Assembly (NCBI GenBank): GCA_017893485.1
Contig: JACEHZ010000594.1
Span: forward strand, 372,001 to 436,000
Length of the DNA: 64,000 nucleotides
Source: Hemerocallis citrina
Lineage: Eukaryota; Streptophyta; Magnoliopsida; Asparagales; Asphodelaceae
Direction: 5' to 3'
Shown here: positions 44,923-57,014 of the stretch, in pieces
How positions within the stretch are numbered: the stretch's first letter is position 1
How the letters are laid out: each line of letters starts with the position of its first letter
Made by a program: the position numbers and the translations under genes
Notes under the pieces: model-generated
Seen by the model: the letters and a program-made list of their open reading frames with translations, nothing else
Databases searched by the model: none
Told to the model about the DNA's origin: nothing

Positions 44923-46115
44923 TTAATACCCATGATGACCCACTTCTTCCTTCTCAACATCCTCTTCAGTCAGAGCAAAAACATGTTTCTGGCGGAAGGG
45001 CTTCTTCCCTTGATCATTATTCTTCTGCCCTGGACCATCGTTACTCTTCTGCAATTGTGGGCATTTTGGCTTAACGTGTCCAACCTTTCCACAATTGAAA
45101 CACGTTCCTTCACTATCATGAACCTTATTCCTTGGGCATAGGGATTTAATGTGTCCTCGCTCACCATAGAGAAAACACTTCACTAGCTTGACGGCTTCGG
45201 TACTGGTATTAGGCTTTTGGAACTTCTAGTTCGGGCCTTACTCCTTGAAATTTGTGGCTGGAACAGACCATTTCCCCTCGTTCTGATTTTCGGTCTTCTC
45301 TTGCGGCTGCTTGTATTGGTTCATATTCATCTCCATTACTGATGCCCGTTAAACCAGCTTATCAAACCTCCGAATACATAATGGCACCATTCTCGATCTC
45401 AATCCAGGCCTCAGTCCTTGCTCAAACCTCTTTGCCTTCTTCACCTAGTCTTTCACCATCCCTGGGGCATAACGAGATAGTTGTATAAACTTTGTTTCAT
45501 ATTCTCGTACTGACATGCTGCCCTGCCTCAGGATAATAAACTTCAGGGCCTTCTATTCTTGGACATCGAGAGGGAATTAGTGTTGTCTGAATTCTTCTAG
45601 AAAGTCTTCCCATGTTATCAGCCCATCACCCATGTTGCGCTCGACTGATTGCCACCATACCCCTGCAACCTTTTCCAGTAAGATAATATCCAGCTTGACT
45701 TTGCTTTCATCAGGAGTATCCAATACTTCGAAGATGATCTCTACTTGTCGTATCCAGCCGTCGGCATCTATGGGATCTGCTTGGCCTTCAAATACTGGTG
45801 GTTTCATCCTTTTAAAGGACTCCACCATTTTAACCGGGTTTGTCACAACGTTTCCCATATTCCTCCTATGAGCTTCTGACTGCGGTATAAAGTTCCGGCT
45901 TGCCTCCATAAAAGTTTCCATCAATTGATATACTCGCACGAATTCTTCTTCGACATTGAGAATTGCGTTATTAACTCTACTTCCTTCACCCTCAGTCCTT
46001 CTGCTGTTGCCCCTTCGACTTCTTTGGTATACTCTGCCGTCTTCACCCTCGGTTCTACTGTTACTACCACCTCTGTTTCTTCCCGATATCCTTCAAAAGA
46101 AAGAAACATAGACAT
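44923..46115 (-). pseudogene. gag: Gypsy gag remnant
   Basis: Three frame fragments are visible. N-terminal charged segment: about 46115-45921 (the start cannot be fixed). Gag core: 45939-45577 (MKPPVFEGQADPIDADGWIRQ, KVAGVWWQSVE, TWEDFLEEF), a typical Ty3/gypsy Retrotrans_gag. Nucleocapsid: 45183-44923, with one intact knuckle CFNCGKVGHVKPKC and one degenerate knuckle in which the second Cys is Tyr (CFLYGERGHIKSLC). Frameshifts separate the parts. No protease, reverse transcriptase or integrase follows, since only 185 bp of internal sequence remain beyond the nested copia. Confidence 0.8.
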
Positions 46116-46260
46116 AGGTTAGTTCCGAATATAGAGAGATCATAAACATAGACTGGAAGTACAACAATATGAATTATGACCGTCCTACTATCCAAACTAA
46201 ACCCTAACTGGGGCATCCAGGTCTAATTTTCTGCTGTGTTGGTACTACAATTTGATGTCT

Positions 46261-46272
46261 ACTCTGATACCA
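46261..46272 (-). other. Gypsy primer binding site
   Basis: TGGTATCAGAGT on the minus strand, 3 bases from the LTR, is iMet-type with the last base changed. Confidence 0.8.
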
Positions 46273-46275
46273 CTT

Positions 46276-47797
46276 TATAGCGCCCCGAGTTCTGCACACT
46301 GGAAGCTCGTGACACATACCCAGAATCTTTACTTCAATGAGTACACAACATAGAAAAACCACAGGAAATTAAAGACTTACATTGCACAAGAAAACTATAT
46401 CCTCCACTTGGATGCTCCACAACTTGAATCTCTAACTCCGGCGAACAGTCCTGCAACTAAACTACTGTGGAGACGTTAGTTGAATGCAACTGACACAATG
46501 TGGATGAGACCCGCGATCTCCAAAATCCTCAGCAATCAATATTTGATGTAGAAGAAAAATGTGAAAGTCAAACCACAAGTGTTGGTGTATGCCATGATCT
46601 AGATTCTAATGCACAAACTCGGAATGCAAACGATGCTCCTACTCTAATGCAAACTTGATTTGGAAACGTATGCATTCCAGACTACATACTTTCCAAATCG
46701 ATTTCGTATTCTCCAGATGATAGGGTTCAATCCCTTGCCATGCATCCTACTTTTGTACTCTATCATGTTTCTGATATTCATCTACTGACTGGTAGAGTCT
46801 ACAGTACATGCGGTTCTTTCTCAGTTCTGCAGTCGGATCGTTGTCCTTCTCCACTCTGATAGGATCGTGGTCCATCTCCACTTCCGATCAGGCTGGTGAT
46901 CATCAGCTCTGCCGGAATCATGGTCCTTCTCCACTCCTGCCCCTACCAAAGTTATCATGAACATAAGGAGAAGCGTAGGGCCATCCCTACTCCACCAAGA
47001 GACTTAGAGTTTCACTCTTGCTCCTTGTACGTATTGATAACCCAGAACATAGACAAAAACTTAAGGGTCCATCCCCTAAGTTCGTACAGGACTTGTGACT
47101 TGCGTCCGCATCTCGCTCTTATCACTAAATCCTAGAAATTAACAGTTGAGACAACAACGTACGTGTCTCAGACAAGACGATGTCGCACGTGTCCCCTTGA
47201 CAGGTGAGTACACACCAACTAGTGCATGTCCTTATATACTTGGTCACATGATCAAAAGATACTACAATCTATTAACATTAATCACACTCTATTTTTTACT
47301 TAATTTGCTTTACTTAGTTGCTCACTCATTGATAGTGGAGTGCTAGGGAACCCACCTAGTTCCATTATATTAATCAATTGTTTAAATTGCGACAAGATTC
47401 GTCTTAACTCATTGGATTTAAACTTATCTTTCCAAATATACCAAAAATTGGCTCAACATGCACCAACTAGTGTACTTAATGTACCCTAACCATCATCATA
47501 CGTACGCAAATAAGTATTCGCGTAGGAATACTAATGCCCTCTACAACATAGTTCTTCACTATTAATTCTAGTTATCCATGCACACTTACTCATTCAATCC
47601 TTTTATTCATGACCTTACAATTTCTTCTACTACGACAAAAGACTATTACAAACTAAACTCTACAATTTCCTTCTTACGACTCCAAGTGATTACTCCTTAC
47701 ATAACTCTATAATTTAAAGTGATTACTACAAATGATCTCTCTACTATGAATTACTATAAACTAATTAAGTGTTATAACACATTTTGGGGGTATTACA
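46276..47797 (-). repeat. Gypsy 5' LTR with a 1.4-kb internal deletion
   Basis: It matches 26206-29157 at both ends but passes directly from gttataacac to attttgggggtattaca. The counterpart of about 27735-29140, which holds the TATA-like region, is lacking. The first bases are TATAG instead of TGTAG. Confidence 0.85.
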
Positions 47798-48522
47798 CAG
47801 ATCGCGAGGTACACTCATCTATTCTCGCTAATGCAACCAACTCCTGGAGGTCGTTAGAACGCAACAATCGAGTGCTCTACTCAAAATTTGGGCAATCAAG
47901 ATCAATCAGTCGACCTCCCATATTCTCTCAGCACCGACCAGTCTTGGAACAACCTCCCAACGGTCCTCCTACCAAGTCGAACTTGCCTTACATGGCAGCA
48001 TCACGTGTCCCAGGCCAAAACGTAGCCTCCAAGCCTACTCTCGCTATAAATATCCCATATCAGCACCAAAATATATAAAGGAAAATATATGTAAAGTAAG
48101 TCAAAACTCTAGGAAATTCTCAAGCTCTTTCAAGATCTTCCCGACGCTCAACAACTCTCTCTCAAGGTATAAACCCTAACCCCAAAGCCCCCTACATATG
48201 CGGGCATCTTTTCGGGGCAGGACTAAAGTTTAATTGCACAAAATTTATTATTAAGTTTTATATGTTTTAATCATATAACATGAATTGAATTAAAAAGTTT
48301 GCAACCTTATAATTATAATATTTTACCTATTAAAGCATGAATCTGTGGAAGAGTCGAAAAAATGCGAGATAAAAAAAATCAGGTTTTAAGGTTGAAGGAG
48401 GAAGGAAATGACCTTAATGGTGAAGAGGATGAAGAGAAGGAGTTGAAGGGATGGTTTAAGGGTAAAGAGGCAGAGAGAGACGATGAGATGGATTGCTTGA
48501 TGAGAAAAATGGAGAGAGGGGG
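47798..48522. other. Unassigned sequence, possibly old LTR or host
   Basis: A TATA-like box (ctataaatatccc, about 48042) and a ctctctctcaaggtataaac tract occur on the plus strand. That would fit a promoter with a leader, or an old LTR. I find no coding region. It ends in GGGGG, the target copy of the next insertion. Confidence 0.35.
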
Positions 48523-49480
48523 TGTTAAATCACCCTAGGGGGTGAATAGGGTAATTGTGCAGAAATTAAAAATTCAAATAAAATGCGTAAAATAAAAAGA
48601 TAGAGTAAGAGAAAGCAAACAGAGCAACGAGTAAGACACAACGATATAACATGGTTCGACCCCCAGGTCTACGTCCATACCACCTACTTATAACAATTCT
48701 CCGCCACAAGCGTTCCATTATACTTTAAACCCTTATACAGTGATTCTCAAAATTCAGGCCGAGAGACCTATTACACCCGCAGGGCTTCTACAAGCTAGTC
48801 CCGCAAAAAACTCACCAAAGTGGAAAAAAAGAAAAGCTCTCAAGATCTAAAACGATCTTGACTAAAGAAATTAATAAAAGCTCTCACAATCGGATCGTTG
48901 ACTGAATGATTAGTTTGGAATAATTATAATTGCAAGGGATGAAGAATACTCAGTGGGTTTGCCTTTATTTATAGAGTGAGGAAACTTATCTCTCAAAAAA
49001 TGGGAAAGATACTTTCCAAAAAAATCGAAAATGTACGAGTGCGGTCAACCGTTTTGATGAGCAGTCGACCGTCCATCTCATTCAAATAAACAGAGGGATG
49101 GTTGGTTGAATGTCACACATTTGCAATATAAAGTGCGGTCGACCCGACATACTGTTTGGTCGACCGCTATCGTGCAAGATTTCTTTTATTTGGCGAATCC
49201 ACTTTATATTCTTTCCAAAACTAATTCTTCAATCAACAATACCTTACATATTAGTTCCTCTCATAAATAGAAATAAATAAACTATTTTTACTATATTTCT
49301 TGAGATTTGAAACACATGCTTCTTGATTTTTGCAATCTTCTTTGATACATTTCTTTTTTGCTTGATTGCTAATCTTTTTGGCTCTTTGTTTTGAATTACT
49401 TCTCTATAAATCCTATAGATCTCAACTGAAAATATTAGTCTTAATAATACGTTTTGTGCACACCAAACTTAGGGTCAACA
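48523..49480 (-). repeat. SIRE-like 3' LTR
   Basis: This 958-bp LTR has GTCGAC pairs at about 49043-49165. The polypurine tract follows (minus strand CACCAAAAGGGGGAGAT, 49481-49497). Confidence 0.85.
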
Positions 49481-49499
49481 ATCTCCCCCTTTTGGTGTG

Positions 49500-50280
49500 A
49501 ACAAAACATACATTAGAATTTAAGTTTAAAGTAAATCAAATTCAACTTCTCCCCCTTAATCCAATACTCCCCCTATTTAGAGGAGAAGATGGATAAATTA
49601 ACTTCTATGCTCTAAGATTTTCTCGCCCTTTTTGGAACACACCAAGAGGGGACAAAACAACACAATGTAGAAAAGGTGTTAAAAGACACCCTATGAAAAA
49701 AAATCAGCAAAACATGTCGACAGGAACGGAAAGAGAGACGGTCAACCACGCAGTCGACCGTACACCATTATAGAGTGACATCGACTGTTCAGTCGACCGA
49801 ACCGCAAAATTGCTTAAGATGAAATATTAATGACGTTTAATTATCCTTTAAAAAATGAATGTTTTTCATCTGAGGATTTTTAAAAAAAATCAGCTAGTTA
49901 GGAATCAGTTGAAACATAATCAAGAACAATATCTCCCATTTTAAAATGATCTTTAATAAAATGCTAGCGAATGCCTATTATTTATTAAAAGTAACTATGT
50001 AATTTATATCGTATAGTTGAGAGAAATTAATTGTATTTTAATTTGCATACCAGAAGTGTATATAAAAATTAAACAAAACTTGTTTTACCTTCAAAAGAAG
50101 AAACAAAAAATATGTCCTTCCCTTTTCTTTTCTTGATAGTGATACAAAATGTTGTTTTAATCCGTCATGAGCGTTAGGCATCCACTATCAAGGTGTTACC
50201 GATCTTTAGGTGAAATGCATTGATGTACCTACATTAAGATTAGTATCAATCCAAGTAGGGACTGGTCCTGCACTTGTAAT
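49500..50280. other. Residual internal region of the SIRE-like element
   Basis: AT-rich sequence lies between the polypurine tract and the last recognisable gag codons. pol should be here, and its absence marks a large deletion. A GTCGAC pair lies at about 49739-49765. Confidence 0.5.
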
Positions 50281-51130
50281 CTTCTTTATCCAAACGAAGT
50301 TAGTATTCCTTTTTAAAGTACAATTGTAAGAAATATGTCATAATCTACAACAATAGTGACAAGTAATGCGATTATACCTTGGATCATGCACATATGCATA
50401 ATTATGTGTTGGTTTGTAACTATTTTGGTGGCTATGCATATGTGTGTGACAAGATTGCTTATAATTTTGATGTTGTATTGGCTCATTGTAACCAAGTCCT
50501 CGGTTATCATGATACGACCTTGAATTCTTTATCATAAGATAATTGGGCCCTTCATATTTTTCAACCATTTTTTCAAGCTCAATTATTCTATTGCAAAGTC
50601 TTTTTCTAGTTTTCTCATCGTCTTTGGTATTTCAACGAAGAGTAGCTAGAGTAGCATCAAGTATTCTATTTTGTTCGAGTGCTTCCTTACAATCTTCCAC
50701 TACCTTATCAAATTTTCTTTTGCATTCATTTAGATCGTCGATAAGTGTAGCAATATAAGCAGATTTCTCATGAATTTCCTTTAGGTTTCATTATGTATTA
50801 CCAGAGATTTTTGAATCTGTTGTTTTAAACATTCATTTTCTTCTATCAATACATCATGATTCTTCCTAAATGACTCAAATTTTATAATAATTAAGGAATT
50901 TTTATTTTCAACTTTTGGTTTTTAGCAATGCATGAGTCATGTGATTCATTCGACATTTATTTATATTGTCTCAACTCACGACTTAATTTCTTTGCATAAT
51001 CTCTTAAACCATTACACATGTCAACTAGATCATCATAGGTGGGTTCTTCGATTACCTCTTCTTGGAGTGATGACTGCACCTTACCATCCCCAAGAGCCAT
51101 GAATCCAAAGTCGTGTTCTTTCTCTTCGCC
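50280..51130 (-). pseudogene. gag: SIRE-like gag C-terminus remnant
   Basis: Several frames on the minus strand give an acidic stretch (GFMALGDGK), coiled-coil-like sequence around 50980-50560, and a His-rich segment with HSHQNSYKPTHNYAYVHDPR. A Cys-His cluster near 50350 (ITCHYCC) matches the second zinc-knuckle region of SIRE gag. Stops and frameshifts are frequent. The rest of gag lies beyond the nested copia, at 54192-55079. Confidence 0.6.
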
Positions 51131-51140
51131 GCTAGAGTTT

Positions 51141-51875
51141 TGTTAGGATTGTGTCTTGCATACTCGTTGTTCAGTTTAGAAGAAGGTAATATGAAGCACG
51201 GAGGTCAAAACATCGAAGTGAGTAGAAGGGAAAACAACAGCGATAAGGTGCAGGTATAGTTGCGGTCTATTGTCCCATGTTGCAGTTGACCGCACCCCCG
51301 ACCGCTCGAAGTACAGGGATTGTCAGAGAGTGGTACGGTCGACCGGTCTTGTTGGATGGTTGACCGACTGCGGCACTGTGTTCATTTTTGGGGTTCGATT
51401 TATTGGGTCGTTTCAGCCCAATCTTCAACTCCAAGTTAGATCGTGCGGCTCCTATTCAGTTGCTTCTTTTCCAGATTATATCGGACGATTGAGAATCAAG
51501 ATTAGACCTAAGTTTCTCTCTATTCTTCTATATATATTGTAAACTCCTCCAATATGAGAAGGAGCACTTCATAGATTCTTTTCTCCATTGCAAAGAGAGG
51601 CTCGAGAGAGAGATAGTTCTTGGTGAGTGAGTTTAGTTCCTTGTATTGAGTGAATCAATAAATCCTTGTAATCTCTTTTAGTTGAATATTAGATCTCCTT
51701 AAATTTTCCCCCGGATTAAGCAAAAGCTAACGGAGAAAAGTCATCAGTGTGTTTGTGTTAGTTTGGTGGATCTACTTGCTTGCTCAATTTATTCGTCTCA
51801 TCTACTTCGACTTCCTCATTACTCTAATTAGTTTCGCTGCGACCAGCGGCATTTGTTGACGCCCCTATCCCAACA
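51141..51875 (+). repeat. Plus-strand copia 5' LTR
   Basis: TATA-like CTATATATA lies at 51528-51536. GTCGAC-type pairs lie upstream at about 51261-51370. Confidence 0.9.
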
Positions 51876-51876
51876 A

Positions 51877-51889
51877 TTGGTATCAGAGC
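51877..51889 (+). other. Plus-strand copia primer binding site
   Basis: TTGGTATCAGAGC, one base after the LTR, is the canonical iMet-tRNA site. Confidence 0.9.
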
Positions 51890-52079
51890 TTCAGGTTACC
51901 GAGTTCCTGGATTAAGATGATAGGCCATAGTATTTTGAAGATCAAGCAGTTCGATGGAAAGATCAATTTCAATCTTTGAAAGACTGACATGTATGATGTT
52001 CTTGTTCAAGAATGGTTGCAGTTAGCCGTTAAGAAGAAAGAAAAGCAGCTAATATGAGGGATGACAGTTGGAAAGATAT

Positions 52080-53252
52080 TCGTGAAAGAGCCATAAGTCG
52101 ATCCGACTATCCTTGGCGGACGAGGTCAAGTGCAAATTTCTTGAAGAAACTGATACGACGAGTTTGTGGAAAAAACTCATAGCTGACTACTCCGGTTCAT
52201 CGTTATTAGATCGGATGCATTGGAAGAGGAAGTTATTCCGTTTATCTATGAAGGAAGGTACCAATCTTCAAGACCACATTACAGAGTTCAATAAGGTATT
52301 GTCTGAACTTAAGGCGATCAACGCAGATGTGTGTAAGGAAGATAAAGCTTTCAACCTGATATATTTACTGCCAGATTCGTACGAGCCTTTGATCACTACC
52401 ATGCTACACGGTAGATCTGCCAAAGAGAGTATTTCGGTAGATGGTGTAATCAAAGTATAAAAGGAAAATCAACTTAGGAAGTAGACCTATAAATCATCAT
52501 CATCTATTCCTACAAATTGTCTAGCAGTGGATGGTCCTTCGGGGGGAAGACAAAGTGCTTTGCAAAAGGATTCGATCCGTTGCCGATATTGCAAGAGGTC
52601 ATGGCATACCAAGAAAGATTGTTGGAAATTACAGAATCAGGAGAGCGCTAAGAACAGGAGTTCAACCGCTAATGTGGTTAGTTCATTTGATTCAGGTGGT
52701 TCGTGTCTTCTTGTTTAAAATTCTTTAGAAGTGGATTCTAGTTGGTTTCTTGACTCAGGGAGTTCTTCTCATATTTGCTCCGAGGAGGGAGTTGTTTTTT
52801 ACTTATAAGTCTACTACGGGCGTTGTGTGACAACAGAAACTGGGGAGATTTGTGAGGTGCTGGGTGAGGGGACAGTTGAGTTGAAGATGCCAAGTCTAAA
52901 TATGTTCACTTTAAGGGATGTTTTTCATATTCCTCTGCTGAAACGGAATCTGATTTTCTTGGAAACTGTTGATGCATGGGGCTACAGGTACACAGCTCGA
53001 TGTGGAGCTCTATCTGTTTTTCAAGGTCGTCGTGAAGTGATTAGAGGTATGAGAGTGGTTGGGCAAAGCCAACACAATCTCTACAAGCTTTGGGGAATTC
53101 GAAAATCCTGCGCAGGGGTTGATAGTTTTTTTTCCATTATTCCTGCAAGCTCAGCTAGTTTGCCGCAACTAGAATCATCGAGACGAGACGACGACGTTCG
53201 AATATCGTCGAGAGGTGGAGAATGCCTAAGGATAGGTGGAGTTCGTGCGTAG
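52080..53252 (+). pseudogene. gag-pol: Copia gag and protease remnant
   Basis: This is a copia nucleocapsid with the beginning of pol. The gag frame is open through 52113-52460 without a normal ATG at the point given by the alignment (codons for SIRLSLADEVK precede it). It shows the Retrotran_gag_2 features SLWKKLIADY, LFRLSMKEGTNLQDHI and YLLPDSYEPLI. A zinc knuckle CRYCKRSWHTKKDC (C-x2-C-x4-H-x4-C) lies at 52575-52625. The protease motif WFLDSGSSSHIC is near 52740. A later frame (52827-53252) holds the protease C-terminus (LRDVFHIPLLKRNL, QSQHNLYKLWG) and then unrelated sequence. Stops between the parts and the loss of everything after protease make it non-functional. Confidence 0.8.
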
Positions 53253-53449
53253 TTTGGCAGCTTCGTGAGTACATCTATGGAGGTGTATCCTTGAAGGGAC
53301 ATACTAGATTTGGTGAGATTAGGTAGAGAGCAGTTCAACTAGAAGAAGAAGCTATTGTTCTAAGTTTTCTTTGCAAGTGAAATTTATTTGAGTTTGGAGA
53401 TGAGTAACACATCATGTGATAGCACTCGTATGCAATCCAAGGTGGAGTT

Positions 53450-54191
53450 TTTTAGGATTGTGTCTTGCATACTTGTTGTTCAGATTAGAAGAAGGTAATA
53501 TGAAGCACGGAGGTCGAAGCGTTGAAATGAGTAAAAAGGAAAACAACAGCAGTACGGTGTAGGTATAGTTGCGGTCGACTGTCCCATGTTGCGGTCGACC
53601 GCACCCCCCGACCGCGCCCCTCGACTGCTTGAAGTACAGGGATTGTCAGAGAGTGGTACGGGCGATCAGTCTTGTTGGATGGTCGATCGACCACGGCGCT
53701 GTGTTCATTTTTGGACTTCGATTTGTTAGGTCATTTCAGCCCAATCTTCAACTCCAAGTTAGATCGTGCGGCTCCTATTCAGTTACTTCTTTTTCAGGTT
53801 ATATCGGACGACTGAGAATCAAGATTAGACCTAGGTTTCTCTATATTCTTCTATATATATTGTAAACTCCTCCAATATGAGAGGAATTACATCATAGATT
53901 CTTTTCTTCATTGCAAAGAGAGGTCCGAGAGAGAGAGAGAGATAGTTCTTGGTGAGTGAGTTTAATTCTTTGTATTGAGTGAATCAATAATTCCTTGCAA
54001 TCTCTTCTAGTTGAATATCAGATCTCCCTATATTTTCCCCCGGATTAAGCAAAAGCTAACCGGTGTGTTTGTGTTAGTTTGGTGGATCTACTTGCTTGCT
54101 CAATTTATTCGTCTCATCTACTTCGACTTCCTCATTACTTTAATTAGCTCTGCTGCGACCAGCGGCGTTTGTTGACGCCCCAATCCCAACA
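53450..54191 (+). repeat. Plus-strand copia 3' LTR
   Basis: It is the partner of 51141-51875. Its second base is changed (TT instead of TG). It contains TGCGGTCGACCGCA, a perfect 14-bp palindrome at about 53589-53602. Confidence 0.9.
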
Positions 54192-55079
54192 AGTTTGAAT
54201 CTAGCCTTTTGTCTTTAATATTTTCTTTCTGATTTCTGAGTTGGAGTTATGATAATCTTTGTTCCTACCTTGCGATAGGGGACAGTTTGGACGGATATGT
54301 CCTGGATTATTGCATTTGTAGCACACATCATTCTTATCTTTGTCTCTTTCTCCTTGTGACCTGTCATTCTTTTTGCATTTGAGATGCTTACAGAATTGTT
54401 TAGTTAGTCGTATGATATCTTCGTTTGATTCTTCATGGTCTTATTCTGATTTTGATGGTCGTGAAGTTTCTGCTTTCAGGGCAATGGTCTTCTTTTCAGT
54501 TTTGGATTCAATCCCAATATTCTGCCGGTACCTTTTTGTTTTGGCCATCTCCATCTCATACATTTTCAAATTTTCTTGAAAAGTGTAGTAGTCAAATCCT
54601 TTCTCTTCAATTGTCTCCCTCATTGCAGCAACCTTGATATCCCATTGAGGTGTGAGGCAGCTTATGAGTTTTCCGACATTTCGGTCATCAACTAACCCCT
54701 TACCTAAGCTCTCAAGTTCATGTGCGATAATATCAAAGCGGGTTAGCATCAGATCTATGGTCTCTCCTTAAAGCATAAGAAAAACATCAAACTTATAAAA
54801 ACATAAATTAACTTTTTCCTTTACCTTAGATGTTGTTCCTTCATGCCATTTTAGCATGATGTTCCATATTTCATATGTTGTTTTAAAATTTCACCCACAT
54901 GGCATGAGCTCTTCATTATTCATACCTGCACAAAGTGTTGTCATAGCAATGGAATTTGCAGTTTTCAATGCTAGTTCAGCTTTTGTGAAAGCCCTTTTTC
55001 CATCACTGACTGGAATCTCTACTTGGTTTACGCAAATATTCCATACTTCTTCTCCAAGTATCTGCAAAAAGTGAGACAT
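54192..55079 (-). pseudogene. gag: SIRE-like gag N-terminal and middle remnant
   Basis: On the minus strand, 55079-54891 and 54749-54441 carry UBN2-type gag segments (ELALKTANSIAM; LESLGKGLVDDRNVGKLISCLTPQW, broken here by a frame change). A zinc knuckle with the pattern C-x2-C-x4-H-x4-C lies near 54280-54320 (CYKCNNPGHIRPNC). Frameshifts and the copia insertion at 54191 disrupt it. Confidence 0.7.
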
Positions 55080-55242
55080 ACGAACTTTCTAAACATCATA
55101 TCATTGTTCATCAAAATAAGGTGAACATGTTAGACTTGTCCCGTTGGAGATAAATGGCTTCGACGAGTACAAGTTTTCGGGAGGAGGGATTTCGGCCAAT
55201 TAGACCTTTTGCTCAAGCTTTTAAGCTCTTGATGAGCACATT

Positions 55243-55254
55243 GCTCTGATACCA
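55243..55254 (-). other. SIRE-like primer binding site
   Basis: TGGTATCAGAGC on the minus strand, one base from the LTR at 55256. Confidence 0.85.
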
Positions 55255-55255
55255 C

Positions 55256-56232
55256 TATTAGATCACCCTTGGGGGGGGGGGGTGAATAGGGTGATTGTGC
55301 GGAAATTAAAAATTCAAATGAAATACGTAATGTAAAAAAGATAGAGTAAGAGAAATCAAACAGAGTAACGAGCAAGACACATTATAACGTGGTTCGACCC
55401 CCAGGTCTACATCCACACAACCTACTTGTAGCAATTCTCCGCCACAAGCATTCCATTATACTTTAAATCCTTGTACAATGATTCTTGGAATTCAGGCCGA
55501 GTGACCTATTACACCCGCAGGGCATCTACAAGTAAGTCCCGCAAAAAACTCACTTGAGTGGAAGAAAAGAAAAACTCTCAAGATCTAAAATGATCTTGAC
55601 TAAAAATAATAATAAAAGCTCTCACACTCGGGTTGTTGATTGAATGATTAGTTCAGAAGAATTATAATTGCAAGGGATGAAGAATACTCAGTGGGTTCAC
55701 CATTATTTATAGAGTGAGGAAACGCATCTCTCCAAAAATGGGAAAGATACTTTCCAAAAAAAGTCCAAACTATACCAGTGCGGTCAACAGTTTCGATGAG
55801 CAGTCGACCATCCTTCTCAGTCAAAGAGACATAGAGATGGCCGGTCGACTGTCTTACATTTGCAGTATAAAGTGCGGTCGACTGTGGGACGGTCAACCGA
55901 CATATTGTTCGGTCGACCGCTATCGTGCAGATTCTCTTTTATTTGGCGAATCCACTTTATTTTCTTTCCAAAACTAATTCTTCAATCAACAATACCTTAC
56001 ATATTGGTTCCTCTCATAAATAGAAATAAATAAACTATTTTTGCTAGATTTCTTGAGATTTGAAACACATGCTTCATGAGTTGAAATCTTCTTTGATACA
56101 TTCATCTTTTGCTTGATTGCTAATCTTTTTGGCTCTTTGTTTTGAATTACCTTCTCTGTAAATCTTGTAGATATCAACTGAAAATATTAGTCTTAATAAT
56201 ATATTTTGTAAACACCAAGCTTAGGGTCAACA
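55256..56232 (-). repeat. SIRE-like 5' LTR
   Basis: This 977-bp LTR has a minus-strand TATA-like box CTATAAATAA at 55703-55712. GTCGAC-type pairs lie at about 55781-55920. A run of about 12 G is at 55271-55282. Confidence 0.85.
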
Positions 56233-56602
56233 GGGGGGAAAGATTAGCGGGGGGCATTTTGGTTTAAGGAGAGAGGGGCGAAAGGATGGTGGTTTGAGGA
56301 GAGGGAAGTAGAGAGGAAAAAAAAAAAGAACAGTAATGAAGAAGAATGAAAGAGTCGACATGAAAGGCGGAAGAAGAATGAAGAGAAGAAAAAAATTTGT
56401 TTTCCTTTCATATTTAGGGTATAAAAAAATTTATAGCAAAAAAACAGTAATTTGGAGCAATAAGATTTTGGATTAAAAAAAGAAATGTTTTGAGAATCTA
56501 TTTGGCCCACAAAATTATTCAAAAATATCAAACACCTAATTTTTAATACAACTACTTTTGGGGTCTTTAAAAGAACTTTTGGGCTAAAGCCGAATGGATC
56601 CT
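56233..56602. other. Unassigned spacer
   Basis: This purine-rich, then AT-rich sequence lies between the SIRE-like element and the hAT element. It ends in TGGATCCT, the hAT target duplication. I see no gene in it. Confidence 0.5.
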
Positions 56603-57014
56603 CAGTGGCGGAGGGCTGTGAGGGCCCGGGGGGGCCCAGGCCCCCCCGAATTTTTAAAAAACCCCCTACTATATTTAGTTTTTCTAGTTTGGCCCCCCCA
56701 AAAAAATTGAGAAAACCCCCAGTATATATGTACATATACTTGACTGTTCATATCCCAATCAGAACTTAGAAGTCTGTTCCATTTTCCCAATTTCCCCCAA
56801 ATTCTCGAGTGTGAAGCTGGAAGCCTGGAAGAGAATCTGAGCAAAGGTTTGCCCTAAATTCGATTGTTTGAACTAGATTTTATGGATCATTAACCTAATG
56901 TTCCTTCTCATTTGCTGTGCAGTTCTTCTCAAATATTTCCCTCTCAAAACCCTCAAAGCTTTGGAAATAGGGTTTCGCTTGGTCGGCGATTTCAGAGCTC
57001 GGTTTCGTGTTCGG

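Larger units (their letters stand above)
26206..47797 (-). mobile_element. Ty3/gypsy element lacking pol, host to nested insertions
   Basis: Both ends match in family: the left LTR begins TGTAGCGCCCCGAG and ends GGGGGTATTACA at 29157, and the right LTR spans 46276-47797. Flanks are CTGAT (26201-26205) and CAGAT (47798-47802), a 5-bp duplication with one change. It reads on the minus strand with the 5' LTR on the right. Apart from nested DNA, its internal part is only 29158-29342 plus 44905-46275: primer site, a gag remnant and a polypurine tract, with no pol. The LTRs differ by roughly 10% in the parts I compared, so it is the oldest layer of this block. Confidence 0.85.
51141..54191 (+). mobile_element. 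Small plus-strand copia element, internally deleted
   Basis: LTRs at 51141-51875 (735 bp, TGTTAGGATTG ... TCCCAACA) and 53450-54191 (742 bp) are flanked by AGTTT on both sides (51136-51140 and 54192-54196). The internal 1.57 kb holds a primer site, gag, the protease region and a polypurine tract (caaggtggag, 53438-53447). Integrase and reverse transcriptase are deleted. The LTRs differ by several percent. It is one of only two plus-strand elements in the window. Confidence 0.9.
48523..56232 (-). mobile_element. Decayed SIRE-like copia element
   Basis: LTRs lie at 48523-49480 (TGTTAAATCACCC ... AGGGTCAACA) and 55256-56232. Both are flanked by GGGGG (48518-48522 and 56233-56237). It reads on the minus strand. 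Apart from the nested copia at 51141-54191, its interior is a damaged gag and a short piece near the polypurine tract. Protease, integrase and reverse transcriptase are gone. Confidence 0.85.

Noticed and set aside
48035..48200. TATA box and leader-like sequence as a host promoter
   Set aside because: No coding exon follows before the 48523 insertion or after it at 56233. It could equally be an old LTR.
56244..56735. 163-codon minus-strand frame across the hAT left end
   Set aside because: It spans the TSD and the G/C-rich terminus, is low in complexity and has no domain.
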